NCBI GenBank assembly: GCA_019237595.1
Contig: JAFAGU010000326.1
Span: forward strand, 1-8,150
Origin: Betaproteobacteria bacterium
GTDB taxonomy: Bacteria; Pseudomonadota; Gammaproteobacteria; Burkholderiales; SG8-39
Length of the DNA: 8,150 nucleotides
Direction of reading: 5' to 3'
Positions 1-5,340 of the stretch are shown in pieces (the stretch's first letter is position 1; the number at the start of each line of letters is the position of its first letter). The position numbers and the translations under genes are program-made. Below the pieces are notes generated by a model. That model saw only the letters and a list, made by a program, of their open reading frames with translations. It was not told the origin of the DNA and did not search any database.

Positions 1-116
1 TCGCCGTCGCCGCGCTCGACCCCGACGAGGACGAGGAGGCCGACGCCAACCGCGCCGATCGTCTCGCCCTCGACGACGACGCGCGCCTCGCTCACGCGCT
101 GCAGGAGTGCGATCAT
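1..116 (-). CDS. dtd: D-aminoacyl-tRNA deacylase, N-terminal part (runs off left edge)
   Basis: This is the 5' end (38 codons plus 2 bases) of a gene read leftward out of the window. The start is the ATG at 116-114, giving MIALLQRVSEARV, the hallmark N-terminus of bacterial Dtd, followed by a GLLVLVGVERGD stretch that matches the first beta hairpin of the family. Dtd is a cytoplasmic homodimer that hydrolyses D-amino acids mischarged on tRNA, such as D-Tyr-tRNA, as a chirality check on translation. The catalytic SQFTL and GPVT segments of the family lie beyond the left edge, so activity cannot be judged. The start codon abuts the start of the divergent nuclease-fold gene, so its promoter and any ribosome binding site must lie inside that gene. 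The family call is confident; completeness is unknown. Confidence 0.9.
   Translation of the reverse strand, partial: MIALLQRVSEARVVVEGETIGAVGVGLLVLVGVERGDG
103..107 (+). promoter_or_regulatory. ribosome binding site for the EEP gene, inside dtd
   Basis: AGGAG lies 9 bases before the TTG at 117, 15 before the ATG at 123 and 18 before the ATG at 126. The spacing favours the TTG start. The site lies within the antisense of dtd codons 4-5, so one short segment serves both dtd coding and EEP translation initiation. Confidence 0.45.
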
Positions 117-977
117 TTGCCGATGATGCGCATTCTGCAATGGAACATCCAGTGGTGCCGCGGCATCGACGGCAAGGTGGATCCGGAGCGCATCGCCCGG
201 GTGGCGCGCGAGCTCGCCGATCCGGACGTGATCTGCTTCCAGGAAGTGGCGAGCAACTTCCCGGCCCTCGCGGGCTCGTCGGGCGAGGACCAGGGCCATC
301 TTCTTGCGCACGCTTTTCCCGGCTACGCCGCGCATGTGGTCTCCGGTGTGGACGTCCCGGCCGAGGGCCTGAAGCGCCGCCGCTTCGGCAACATGCTGCT
401 CTCTCGCCTTCCAGTCCGGCAGGTCTTCCGCCACTCGTTGCCCTGGCCGGCCGAGGCCCGTACTCCCGGTATGCCGCGCGCCGCGCTCGAGGCGGTGATC
501 GAAACGCCCTTGGGCACGGTGCGCGTCGCCACGACGCACCTCGAGTACTACTCGGCCTCCGCGCGAGCCGCGCAGGTCGAGCGGCTGCGCGAGCTGCACG
601 CGGAAGCCTCTCGACATGCGCGTGTGGAGGCCTCCGACGAATACGACTCCGGACCGTTCCAGCCGTTTCCGCGCCCGGCGCCGGCGATCGTCTGCGGCGA
701 CTTCAACCTGCCGCCGCAGGACGCCATGCATCGCCGGATGCAGGAGCCCTTTGAGGACGGAACGACGGAAAGGCTGCTCGACGCCTGGCAACACGCGCAT
801 CCCGGCAAGCCGCACCCGCCGACGTTCTGCCTGCACGGGAAAGAGCACGGCGAAGCGCCCTACTGCTGCGACTACGTGTTCGTGAGCGCCGCTCTGGCGG
901 GGCGAATCGCCTCGGTGCGCATCGACCTCGATACGCAGGCCTCCGATCACCAGCCGGTGATCGTGGAGTTCCGCTAG
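117..977 (+). CDS. endonuclease/exonuclease/phosphatase (EEP) family hydrolase
   Basis: A 286-residue protein spanning one EEP fold, the Mg-dependent phosphoesterase family of DNase I, exonuclease III and sphingomyelinases. Motifs in order: QWNIQ (N10), CFQEV with the metal-binding Glu E43, GNMLLSR (N92), TTHLE (H141), GDFN (194-197), CDYVF (D252) and SDHQPV (D277, H278). All expected catalytic and metal positions are therefore present. There is no obvious signal peptide, so it is probably cytoplasmic. The substrate (DNA, lipid headgroup or another phosphodiester) cannot be told from the motifs. The TTG at 117 is taken as start because AGGAG (103-107) sits 9 bases before it; ATGs at 123 and 126 are alternatives with poor spacing. 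It diverges from dtd with no gap and converges on the DUF465 gene with a 16-base gap that holds no visible terminator. Confidence 0.85.
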   Translation: MPMMRILQWNIQWCRGIDGKVDPERIARVARELADPDVICFQEVASNFPALAGSSGEDQGHLLAHAFPGYAAHVVSGVDVPAEGLKRRRFGNMLLSRLPVRQVFRHSLPWPAEARTPGMPRAALEAVIETPLGTVRVATTHLEYYSASARAAQVERLRELHAEASRHARVEASDEYDSGPFQPFPRPAPAIVCGDFNLPPQDAMHRRMQEPFEDGTTERLLDAWQHAHPGKPHPPTFCLHGKEHGEAPYCCDYVFVSAALAGRIASVRIDLDTQASDHQPVIVEFR

Positions 978-993
978 CCGACCGCCGAGCCGC

Positions 994-1215
994 CTAGGCG
1001 ATGATGTCGGGAATGAGGCGGGCGCGCAGCTTCCGGATCTGATCCTTCAGCACGAGCTTCCGCTTCTTGAGCCGGCGCAGCTGCAGCTGATCCAGGGACG
1101 GGTCGCCGGCGAGCCGCATGATGACGTCGTCGAGATCCTGGTGCTCGACCTCGAGCTCGTGCAGCCGCAGCGCGATGCGCTCTTTCTCTTCCTCGGAAAG
1201 GGGAAATTCCGTCAC
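994..1215 (-). CDS. DUF465 / YdcH-like small coiled-coil protein
   Basis: A 73-residue, charged, almost entirely helical protein. It begins MTEFPLSEEEKERIALRL, continues through HQDLDDVI, and ends in a basic helix (LQLRRLKKRKLVLKDQIRKL) before LIPDIIA. This layout, an acidic first helix and then a lysine/arginine-rich second helix forming a short antiparallel coiled coil, is that of DUF465 (YdcH family), whose molecular role is not established. The start is GTG at 1215-1213, preceded by AGGAG 11 bases upstream. The frame stays open further upstream to 1551, but that extension runs antisense through the HD gene and looks like shadow sequence. It is divergent from the HD-domain gene (129-base spacer) and convergent with the EEP gene. 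Likely cytoplasmic and a single-gene unit. Confidence 0.85.
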   Translation of the reverse strand: MTEFPLSEEEKERIALRLHELEVEHQDLDDVIMRLAGDPSLDQLQLRRLKKRKLVLKDQIRKLRARLIPDIIA

Positions 1216-1307
1216 TGCGCGCCCGGCTCCTGACAGAATTTTGCGGCGCCGCATCCTCACGTGACAAACTTCATCGCCCGGGGATGCCCGCTCGCGCATC
1301 CTATCCT

Positions 1308-1313
1308 TATACT
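1308..1313 (+). promoter_or_regulatory. possible -10 box for the HD-domain gene
   Basis: TATACT (5 of 6 matches to the sigma-70 TATAAT consensus) lies in the 129-base spacer between the divergent DUF465 and HD genes. It would give an mRNA start near 1320 and a leader of about 25 bases. No convincing -35 element is seen 16-19 bases upstream, so support rests on the hexamer alone. The opposite strand reads TATAAG across nearly the same bases, which could serve the DUF465 gene. Confidence 0.3.
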
Positions 1314-1344
1314 TCCCGAGCGAAAAGCCCCTCCAGCCTAGCGA

Positions 1345-2316
1345 ATGCGTCGCAACGACCACGACGTCACGGATTCCGTCCGCACCACCGATCCCGACCA
1401 GGTCGGCGCGGAGGTCCTGCGCTTGCATCGCCTGCTCTATCGAGCGCCCTCGCCGATCCTCGAGCGCGCCTTCCGAGACATCGGCGCCTTGTACCGCGGC
1501 GAGCATCCGGACTACTACCCGTGCGACACGGCCTATCACGACATCCAGCACATCCTCGATGTGACGCTCGCGATGGCGCGCCTGCTCGACGGCTACGAGC
1601 GCGGCCGGCAGGAAGGCGAGCCGCGCCTCGAGCCCGACCTCTTCGCCCTCGGCGTGCTCGCCGCTTTATTCCATGACTTCGGCTATTTGCGCCGCCGGCA
1701 CGACCGCCGGCATCGCTATGGCGCCGAATACACGCTCACGCACGTGTCGCGCGGTGCGGCGTTCCTGCGCGCTTACTTGCGCAAGGCCGGGCTGGGGCAC
1801 CTCGCGGGCGTCGCCTCTACGCTCGTGCACTTCACGGGCTACGAGCGGCCCACCGAGACCATCCGGGTCTCCGACACGCTCCTTCGCCGCGTCGGCCACA
1901 TGCTCGGCACGGCGGACATCATCGCGCAGATGTCCGATCGCTGTTACCTCGAAAAGTGCCGCGACCGCCTCTTCCCCGAGTTCGTGCTCGGCTCGCTCGC
2001 CGGACGCAAGCTCGTGCGCAGGCGCCAGCTTCCGTTCTTCGCCTCGGGCGACGAGCTCGTGGTGAAGACGCCGGGCTTCTACGCGAACGCGTCGAAGCGG
2101 CTGGACTTCCAGCTCGCGCGCGCCTACGAGTATGCGGCGCGCCACTTCGGCGGCGAGAACCTCTACCTGGAAGCGATGCAGAAGAACATCCGGCACGCGG
2201 AGCGGGTCGCGCGCGAGACGGAGCCCGCCCGGAAGCTTCGGCGCCAGCCGCCGAGGACGCTCAAGCCGGACGTCGAGCCCTATCCCGCGGACCTCGTCCC
2301 GATCGCGCGCGGCTGA
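1345..2316 (+). CDS. HD-domain metal-dependent phosphohydrolase, cyclic-nucleotide phosphodiesterase-like
   Basis: A 323-residue soluble protein with an HD-superfamily catalytic core. Visible metal-site residues are H65 and H69 in YHDIQH, the HD pair H110-D111 in LFHDFGY, and D191 in GTADIIAQM. The YHxxxH...HD...D order and spacing resemble eukaryotic-type class I 3',5'-cyclic nucleotide phosphodiesterases (YHNxxH ... HDxxH ... D) more than GGDEF-partner HD-GYP proteins, because no GYP motif follows the HD pair. Residues 115-124 are unusually rich in Arg and His. The C-terminus from about 290 is basic and proline-rich, likely a disordered tail. Known HD enzymes hydrolyse phosphodiesters or phosphomonoesters of nucleotides; the substrate here is an inference. 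The ATG at 1345 has no Shine-Dalgarno sequence. It is divergent from DUF465 and convergent, 19 bases apart, with the 58-residue gene. Confidence 0.8.
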   Translation: MRRNDHDVTDSVRTTDPDQVGAEVLRLHRLLYRAPSPILERAFRDIGALYRGEHPDYYPCDTAYHDIQHILDVTLAMARLLDGYERGRQEGEPRLEPDLFALGVLAALFHDFGYLRRRHDRRHRYGAEYTLTHVSRGAAFLRAYLRKAGLGHLAGVASTLVHFTGYERPTETIRVSDTLLRRVGHMLGTADIIAQMSDRCYLEKCRDRLFPEFVLGSLAGRKLVRRRQLPFFASGDELVVKTPGFYANASKRLDFQLARAYEYAARHFGGENLYLEAMQKNIRHAERVARETEPARKLRRQPPRTLKPDVEPYPADLVPIARG

Positions 2317-2335
2317 TCGGCGCTGCCGCGGGGCG

Positions 2336-2512
2336 CTACTTCTTCTTCCCGGACAGGACGTCGAGCAGGTCCCACATCGTCTGGTCGGCCCAGTGCTCCG
2401 GGTCTTCCTCGATCTTGCGGTCGCCCGCGGCACGCACCGCTTCGCTCACGCCCTGGCGCTGGCAGAAGCCGTGCCAGAACTCCTTGATCTCCTGCGCTGA
2501 CATCGGAATCAT
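2336..2512 (-). CDS. 58-residue protein of unknown function, translationally coupled to DUF1499
   Basis: A small open frame encoding 58 residues that I do not recognise. It begins MIPMSAQEIKEFWHGF, has an acidic, tryptophan-containing middle (EEDPEHWADQTMWDLLDVL) and ends in SGKKK. It has no signal peptide or membrane segment and is probably a small helical cytoplasmic protein. Its reality is supported by position: the ATG (2512-2510) overlaps the DUF1499 stop TGA (2511-2509) as ATGA, the classic arrangement for coupled translation, and it has no Shine-Dalgarno of its own. A second ATG at 2503 (MSAQE) is an alternative. The composition is normal for a soluble protein, unlike the Arg/Pro/Ser-rich shadow frames in this window. 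It converges on the HD gene. Confidence 0.7.
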   Translation of the reverse strand: MIPMSAQEIKEFWHGFCQRQGVSEAVRAAGDRKIEEDPEHWADQTMWDLLDVLSGKKK

Positions 2513-2946
2513 GCCGAGAGCCTATCGCCGGGCGTGCGTAAAGACAATCCTTGCAGGCGCTCGCGCAGCGCTTCGACGCGCTTGCGGTTGACGCCGAAGT
2601 CCCTGCGCCCCAGGCGCGAGGCCGAGCGCACGTGGAAGCGCTGCCCCGGGCCGTCGAAGAGAAGCTCGAGATCGTCCACGTAGCCGAGCAGCTTGCTTCG
2701 GAACTCCGCGTAGAGATAGCCCGGGGACTCCGAGACGATCGTGCTCCGCTCCATGGATGCGATCGCCCGGCGCGCCGCGGCCATCGCCTCGCCGTCGGTC
2801 CCCGCGAACGCAATGGGCGCGACATAGTGCTCGGCGTCCGCGGGATCCGCCTGCGAGGAAACGCAATTCGGCGTGCGCTTGGGCGGCGCGAGGCGCCCGT
2901 CCTTAGCGCCGAGGTTTGCAGGGCGGCGGCCGGCGAGGAGCGACAT
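2509..2946 (-). CDS. DUF1499 family protein
   Basis: A 145-residue protein. The diagnostic opening PNCVSSQADP (residues 26-35) is followed by a YVAPI segment, then VSESPGYLYAEFRS (71-84), YVDDLELLFD (89-98) and RSASRLGRRDFGVNRKRVEAL (97-126 region). This matches the DUF1499 layout (N-C-V-S, then F-R-S, then D-D-E, then S-A-S-R-x-G-x-x-D-x-G-x-N-R-x-R). The family is widespread in proteobacteria and its function is unknown. Here the protein has no signal peptide or transmembrane helix, whereas some relatives carry one. The start chosen is the ATG at 2946. Longer in-frame extension to 3147 is possible but crosses the divergent gene and reads as antisense. There is no Shine-Dalgarno, but a -10-like box sits 7 bases upstream, so it may be leaderless. 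It is co-transcribed with the 58-residue gene. Confidence 0.85.
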   Translation of the reverse strand: MSLLAGRRPANLGAKDGRLAPPKRTPNCVSSQADPADAEHYVAPIAFAGTDGEAMAAARRAIASMERSTIVSESPGYLYAEFRSKLLGYVDDLELLFDGPGQRFHVRSASRLGRRDFGVNRKRVEALRERLQGLSLRTPGDRLSA

Positions 2947-2953
2947 GCGCCGG

Positions 2954-2963
2954 ATGCTACCAT
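2954..2963. promoter_or_regulatory. overlapping divergent extended -10 boxes
   Basis: The 45-base gap between the DUF1499 gene and the 116-residue gene holds ATGCTACCAT. On the plus strand TGCTACCAT fits an extended -10 (TGnTAnnAT), giving a start near 2970 and a 22-base leader carrying a strong ribosome site. On the minus strand the same bases read ATGGTAGCAT, again TGnTAnnAT, with its hexamer ending 7 bases before the DUF1499 ATG. One near-palindrome could therefore drive both genes. No clear -35 boxes are seen, which extended -10 promoters can tolerate. Confidence 0.4.
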
Positions 2964-2980
2964 CGTCGGTCTTCACGACC

Positions 2981-2986
2981 GGAGGA
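2981..2986 (+). promoter_or_regulatory. strong ribosome binding site (GGAGGA)
   Basis: GGAGGA lies 5 bases before the ATG at 2992. It fixes the start of the 116-residue protein and rules out the much longer in-frame extension back to 2551, which would be antisense to DUF1499. Confidence 0.75.
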
Positions 2987-2991
2987 ACGCC

Positions 2992-3342
2992 ATGCTGCAG
3001 ATTTCCGCGCAACAGCTCGCCGAGCTCCTCACGGGGATCGCGCGCGCGCAGGCGGCGGTGGTGCAGGGCCTCGAGAGCGAGCTCGCCGGCGTGAAGAGCG
3101 GGCGCGTCGTCCCGGCCGTGCAGAACGTGGCGCACCTGCGCGATCACCCGCTCCCGACGCTCGTCGACCTGCCGGTGCGGCTTCTCCTCGCGTCGATGGG
3201 CCGCGTCGGTCCCGATCCCGCGGCGGTGGCAAAAGACCTCGAGCGGCTTTTTTCCGGCGCGCCGGCAAGCACTGCGGGCACGAGCGCACCGGCCGCTGCG
3301 GCGGCGGGCGGCGATACGCTGGACTTCAGCAAGCCGGGCTAG
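2992..3342 (+). CDS. 116-residue protein of unknown function with helical core, Ala-rich linker and short tail
   Basis: I do not recognise this protein. Residues 1-88 look helical and amphipathic (ISAQQLAELLTGIARAQAAV, then VVPAVQNVAHL, LPTLVDLPVRLLLASMGRV and AVAKDLERLF). Residues 89-107 form a low-complexity Ala/Gly/Ser/Thr linker, and the protein ends in a short tail, DTLDFSKPG. There is no signal peptide, no cysteine and no catalytic-looking motif, so a binding or adaptor role is more likely than an enzyme, but this is inference. The start is set by GGAGGA just upstream. The stop TAG (3340-3342) shares the palindrome CTAG with the stop of the convergent crotonase gene. It may share a bidirectional promoter with DUF1499. 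Confidence 0.75.
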   Translation: MLQISAQQLAELLTGIARAQAAVVQGLESELAGVKSGRVVPAVQNVAHLRDHPLPTLVDLPVRLLLASMGRVGPDPAAVAKDLERLFSGAPASTAGTSAPAAAAAGGDTLDFSKPG

Positions 3343-4145
3343 AAGTCCTTGGGCGGCGGCGGAAAGGAAGCTTTCCGCTTTTCCTTGAGCGCGGCGATGC
3401 CTTCGGCCGCTTCCGGGCCGGTGAAGCCCATCATCTCGAGCGCGAGCGAGGCATCGAACGCCGGGCCCGCGAGCCGCAGCCAGTTATTGAGCGAGTACTT
3501 CGTCCAGCGAAGCGCCGTCTGCGGCGCCGCGGCGAGCTTGCGCGCCACCGAGAGCGCCTTTTCCCGAAGCTCGCCCTCGTCGCAGGCGAGCGCCACGAGC
3601 CCGAGCTTCTCCGCTTCTTCGCCCGAAAGCTCGTCGCTCGTGAGGAGGTAGTACTTCGCCTTCGCCATGCCGCAGAGGAGCGGCCAGATGATCGCCGCAT
3701 GGTCGCCCGCGGCGACGCCCAGGCGCGTGTGGCCGTCGATGAGGCGCGCGTTCTTCGCCGCGATGGGCACGTCCGCCATCAGCGCGGCGGCGAGACCCGC
3801 TCCCACGGCGGGGCCGTGGATCGCCGAGACGATGATCTTCGAGCAGTTGAGCATGTTGTAGACGAGGTCGCGCGCCTCGCGCCACACGCGGGCGCGCACG
3901 GCGAAGTCGCCCGCCATCTGCTCGACCATTCCCAGGTCGCCGCCGGCCGAAAATCCCTTGCCCGCGCCGCGAAGGATCGCGACGCGCACGTCGGGATCGC
4001 GATCAATGTCAATCCAGATGCGCGCCATCTCGGCATGGGCGCGCGCCGTGGCGGTCGCGAGCTTGCCCTCCTCGCCCATGACGATCTCGAGGATGCCCGG
4101 CTCGATGATCCGGGCCTTCAGGTCCTGGTAGGAGGGGTAATCCAT
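3339..4145 (-). CDS. crotonase-fold (enoyl-CoA hydratase/isomerase family) protein
   Basis: 268 residues, the usual length for a crotonase-superfamily enzyme acting on acyl-CoA thioesters in the cytoplasm. The CoA/oxyanion-hole segments are clear: GKGFSAGGDLGM (62-73) and HGPAVGAGLAAALMADV (110-126). The middle IDGHTRLGVAAGDHAAIIWPLL (136-157) and GEEAEKLGLV (175-184) are also family-typical. By my hand alignment, the two catalytic glutamates of classical hydratase (GGCEL and PEI motifs, rat E144 and E164) fall on A119 and H139, so ordinary hydratase chemistry is doubtful. Isomerase, decarboxylase, dehydratase or hydrolase activity is possible. The C-terminus KASFPPPPKDF is proline-rich. The ATG at 4145 has no Shine-Dalgarno and a TAGAAT box 6 bases upstream. 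Divergent from the threonine dehydratase gene, which hints at coordinated carbon catabolism but does not prove it. Confidence 0.85.
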   Translation of the reverse strand: MDYPSYQDLKARIIEPGILEIVMGEEGKLATATARAHAEMARIWIDIDRDPDVRVAILRGAGKGFSAGGDLGMVEQMAGDFAVRARVWREARDLVYNMLNCSKIIVSAIHGPAVGAGLAAALMADVPIAAKNARLIDGHTRLGVAAGDHAAIIWPLLCGMAKAKYYLLTSDELSGEEAEKLGLVALACDEGELREKALSVARKLAAAPQTALRWTKYSLNNWLRLAGPAFDASLALEMMGFTGPEAAEGIAALKEKRKASFPPPPKDF

Positions 4146-4151
4146 CGGCTC

Positions 4152-4161
4152 ATTCTACAAT
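4152..4161. promoter_or_regulatory. overlapping divergent -10 boxes between crotonase and threonine dehydratase genes
   Basis: The 26-base gap between the two start codons contains ATTCTACAAT. The plus strand shows TACAAT (4156-4161, 5 of 6 to consensus), 10 bases before the dehydratase ATG. The minus strand shows TAGAAT (4157-4152, 5 of 6), 6 bases before the crotonase ATG. With ordinary -10 to +1 spacing, the transcripts would begin at about 4168 and 4145, the latter exactly at the ATG. Neither gene has a Shine-Dalgarno sequence, in line with leaderless or near-leaderless mRNAs. No -35 element is obvious. Confidence 0.45.
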
Positions 4162-4171
4162 CGCGTCTTCC

Positions 4172-5131
4172 ATGAGCGTGACCTACGCCGACGTCGCCGC
4201 AGCGCACGAGCGCATCAAGGGGCATGCGGTGCACACCCCGGTTCTCTCCTCGTCCGCGGTGAACGAGCGCGTCGGCGCCCAGGTGTTCTTCAAGTGCGAG
4301 AACCTGCAGAACATGGGCGCGTTCAAGTTCCGCGGCGCGTTCAACGCGCTCTCGCAGCTCTCTCCCGAGGAAAAGCGCCGCGGCGTGCTCGCGTATTCGT
4401 CGGGCAACCACGCGCAGGCGGTGGCGCTCGCCGGCAAGCTCCTGGGCATCCGCACGACGATCGTCATGCCCGCCGACGCGCCCAAGGTGAAGCTCGAGGG
4501 GACGCGCAGCCACGGGGCGGAAGTGATCCTTTATTCGAAGGATGAAAGCCGCGAGGAAGTGGCGGCGCGGATTTCCCGCGAGCGACAACTCGCCGTCATC
4601 CCGCCCTTCAACCATCCGCACGTCATCGCGGGACAGGGCACGGCGGCGAAGGAGCTGATCGAGGAAACGGGGCCGCTCGACGCGCTCTTCGTGCCGGTCG
4701 GGGGCGGCGGCCTCATTTCAGGCTGCGCGCTCGCGGCGCGCGCGCTCGCGTCCGATTGCAAAGTGATCGGCGTCGAGCCGGAGGCAGGGGACGATGTGAC
4801 GCGCTCTTTCCGGTCCGGGCAGATCGTCTCCATCCCGGTGCCGCAGACCATCGCCGACGGCGCGCGCACGCAGGCGCCGGGCGATCTCACTTTCCCGCTC
4901 GTGCTGGCGAACGTCGACGAGATGCTGACCGTCAGCGACGACGCGCTCTTGCGCGCGATGTTCTACCTTTGGGAGAAGCTGAGGACGATCGTCGAGCCGA
5001 CGGGCGCGCTCGGCGCTTGCGCGCTCCTCGAGGGGAAGCTTTCGCTTCCGGGGAAGCGGGTGGGCGTGATCCTCTCGGGGGGGAACGTCGACCTGGCATG
5101 GGCAGCGGCAGCCCTGCGAGCGCGCTCTTGA
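4172..5131 (+). CDS. PLP-dependent threonine/serine dehydratase (threonine ammonia-lyase family)
   Basis: 319 residues covering a single fold-type II PLP enzyme domain. Motifs: the Schiff-base lysine K52 in GAFKFRGAFNAL, the substrate/cofactor loop SSGNH (76-80), GQGT (154-157), the phosphate-binding glycine run VGGGG (176-180), and SGGN (302-305) holding the pyridine-nitrogen serine. These support deamination of L-threonine to 2-oxobutanoate and ammonia, or of L-serine to pyruvate. There is no C-terminal ACT-type regulatory domain, so it resembles the short catabolic (TdcB-like) or serine racemase-like members rather than isoleucine-inhibited IlvA. Serine racemase activity cannot be excluded. 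The ATG at 4172 lacks a Shine-Dalgarno and lies 10 bases after TACAAT. The last 200 bases overlap a small convergent gene on the other strand. Confidence 0.9.
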   Translation: MSVTYADVAAAHERIKGHAVHTPVLSSSAVNERVGAQVFFKCENLQNMGAFKFRGAFNALSQLSPEEKRRGVLAYSSGNHAQAVALAGKLLGIRTTIVMPADAPKVKLEGTRSHGAEVILYSKDESREEVAARISRERQLAVIPPFNHPHVIAGQGTAAKELIEETGPLDALFVPVGGGGLISGCALAARALASDCKVIGVEPEAGDDVTRSFRSGQIVSIPVPQTIADGARTQAPGDLTFPLVLANVDEMLTVSDDALLRAMFYLWEKLRTIVEPTGALGACALLEGKLSLPGKRVGVILSGGNVDLAWAAAALRARS

Positions 5132-5285
5132 AGACCTTGAGCAGCCCGAGCAGCGCTGCGGGCTGCGTCGGGTAGAGCGCCTCCGTCCGCGAGAGCAGCT
5201 CGGAGGGGTTTTCCGGGTTGTAGAGCTCGACCAGGTATTTGCCGCTGGTCGGATCCATTACGAACTCGACGCGAAATTGCGCCAT
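4932..5285 (-). CDS. small protein of unknown function overlapping the dehydratase 3' end antisense
   Basis: Start ATG at 5285, set by GAGGAGG 5 bases upstream. Residues 1-58 look like a real compact domain: MAQFRVEFVMDPTSGKYLVE, then ELYNPENPSELLSRTEALY and AALLGLLKVF, suggesting two or three beta strands and a helix. From about residue 52 the frame runs antisense through the end of the dehydratase gene. Residues 66-117 become Arg/Ser/Pro/Ala-rich (for example KRRARPSARRSS), the composition expected of antisense read-through. I see no stop in any minus frame in the first tens of codons after the core, so the tail is probably translated, or the gene has lost its original stop. The family is not recognised. 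Divergent from the quinone oxidoreductase gene with a 55-base gap. Confidence is good for the N-terminal half and low for the tail. Confidence 0.65.
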   Translation of the reverse strand: MAQFRVEFVMDPTSGKYLVELYNPENPSELLSRTEALYPTQPAALLGLLKVFKSALAGLPLPMPGRRSPPRGSRPPASPEAKASPRGARKRRARPSARRSSSASPKGRTSRARARRR

Positions 5286-5290
5286 GCAAG

Positions 5291-5297
5291 CCTCCTC
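5291..5297 (-). promoter_or_regulatory. strong ribosome binding site (GAGGAGG)
   Basis: On the minus strand GAGGAGG stands 5 bases before the ATG at 5285. It is the best Shine-Dalgarno sequence in the window and strong evidence that the small overlapping gene is genuinely translated. Confidence 0.7.
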
Positions 5298-5328
5298 GTC
5301 GGGCGTAATATCCGCCGCTTTTCCCGGC

Positions 5329-5334
5329 TAATCT
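5329..5334 (+). promoter_or_regulatory. possible -10 box for a leaderless quinone oxidoreductase mRNA
   Basis: TAATCT (weak match to TATAAT) ends 6 bases before the ATG at 5341, so transcription would start at the ATG itself. No Shine-Dalgarno sequence is present. A second candidate, TAATAT at 5306-5311 (reading ATATTA on the other strand), would give a leader of about 23 bases and might also serve the small minus-strand gene. Hexamers only; no clear -35. Confidence 0.3.
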
Positions 5335-5340
5335 ACCTTC

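Noticed and set aside
1216..1551. In-frame N-terminal extension of the DUF465 protein
   Set aside because: It runs antisense to the HD gene, while the 73-residue form matches the family length and has AGGAG upstream of its GTG.
1666..2433. 255-codon minus-strand open frame over the HD gene
   Set aside because: Antisense shadow. The HD motifs on the plus strand explain the region, and the 58-residue gene explains its right end.
2916..4175. 419-codon plus-strand open frame across the crotonase gene
   Set aside because: Very Arg-rich, without domain motifs and antisense to a well-supported gene; a GC-driven shadow frame.
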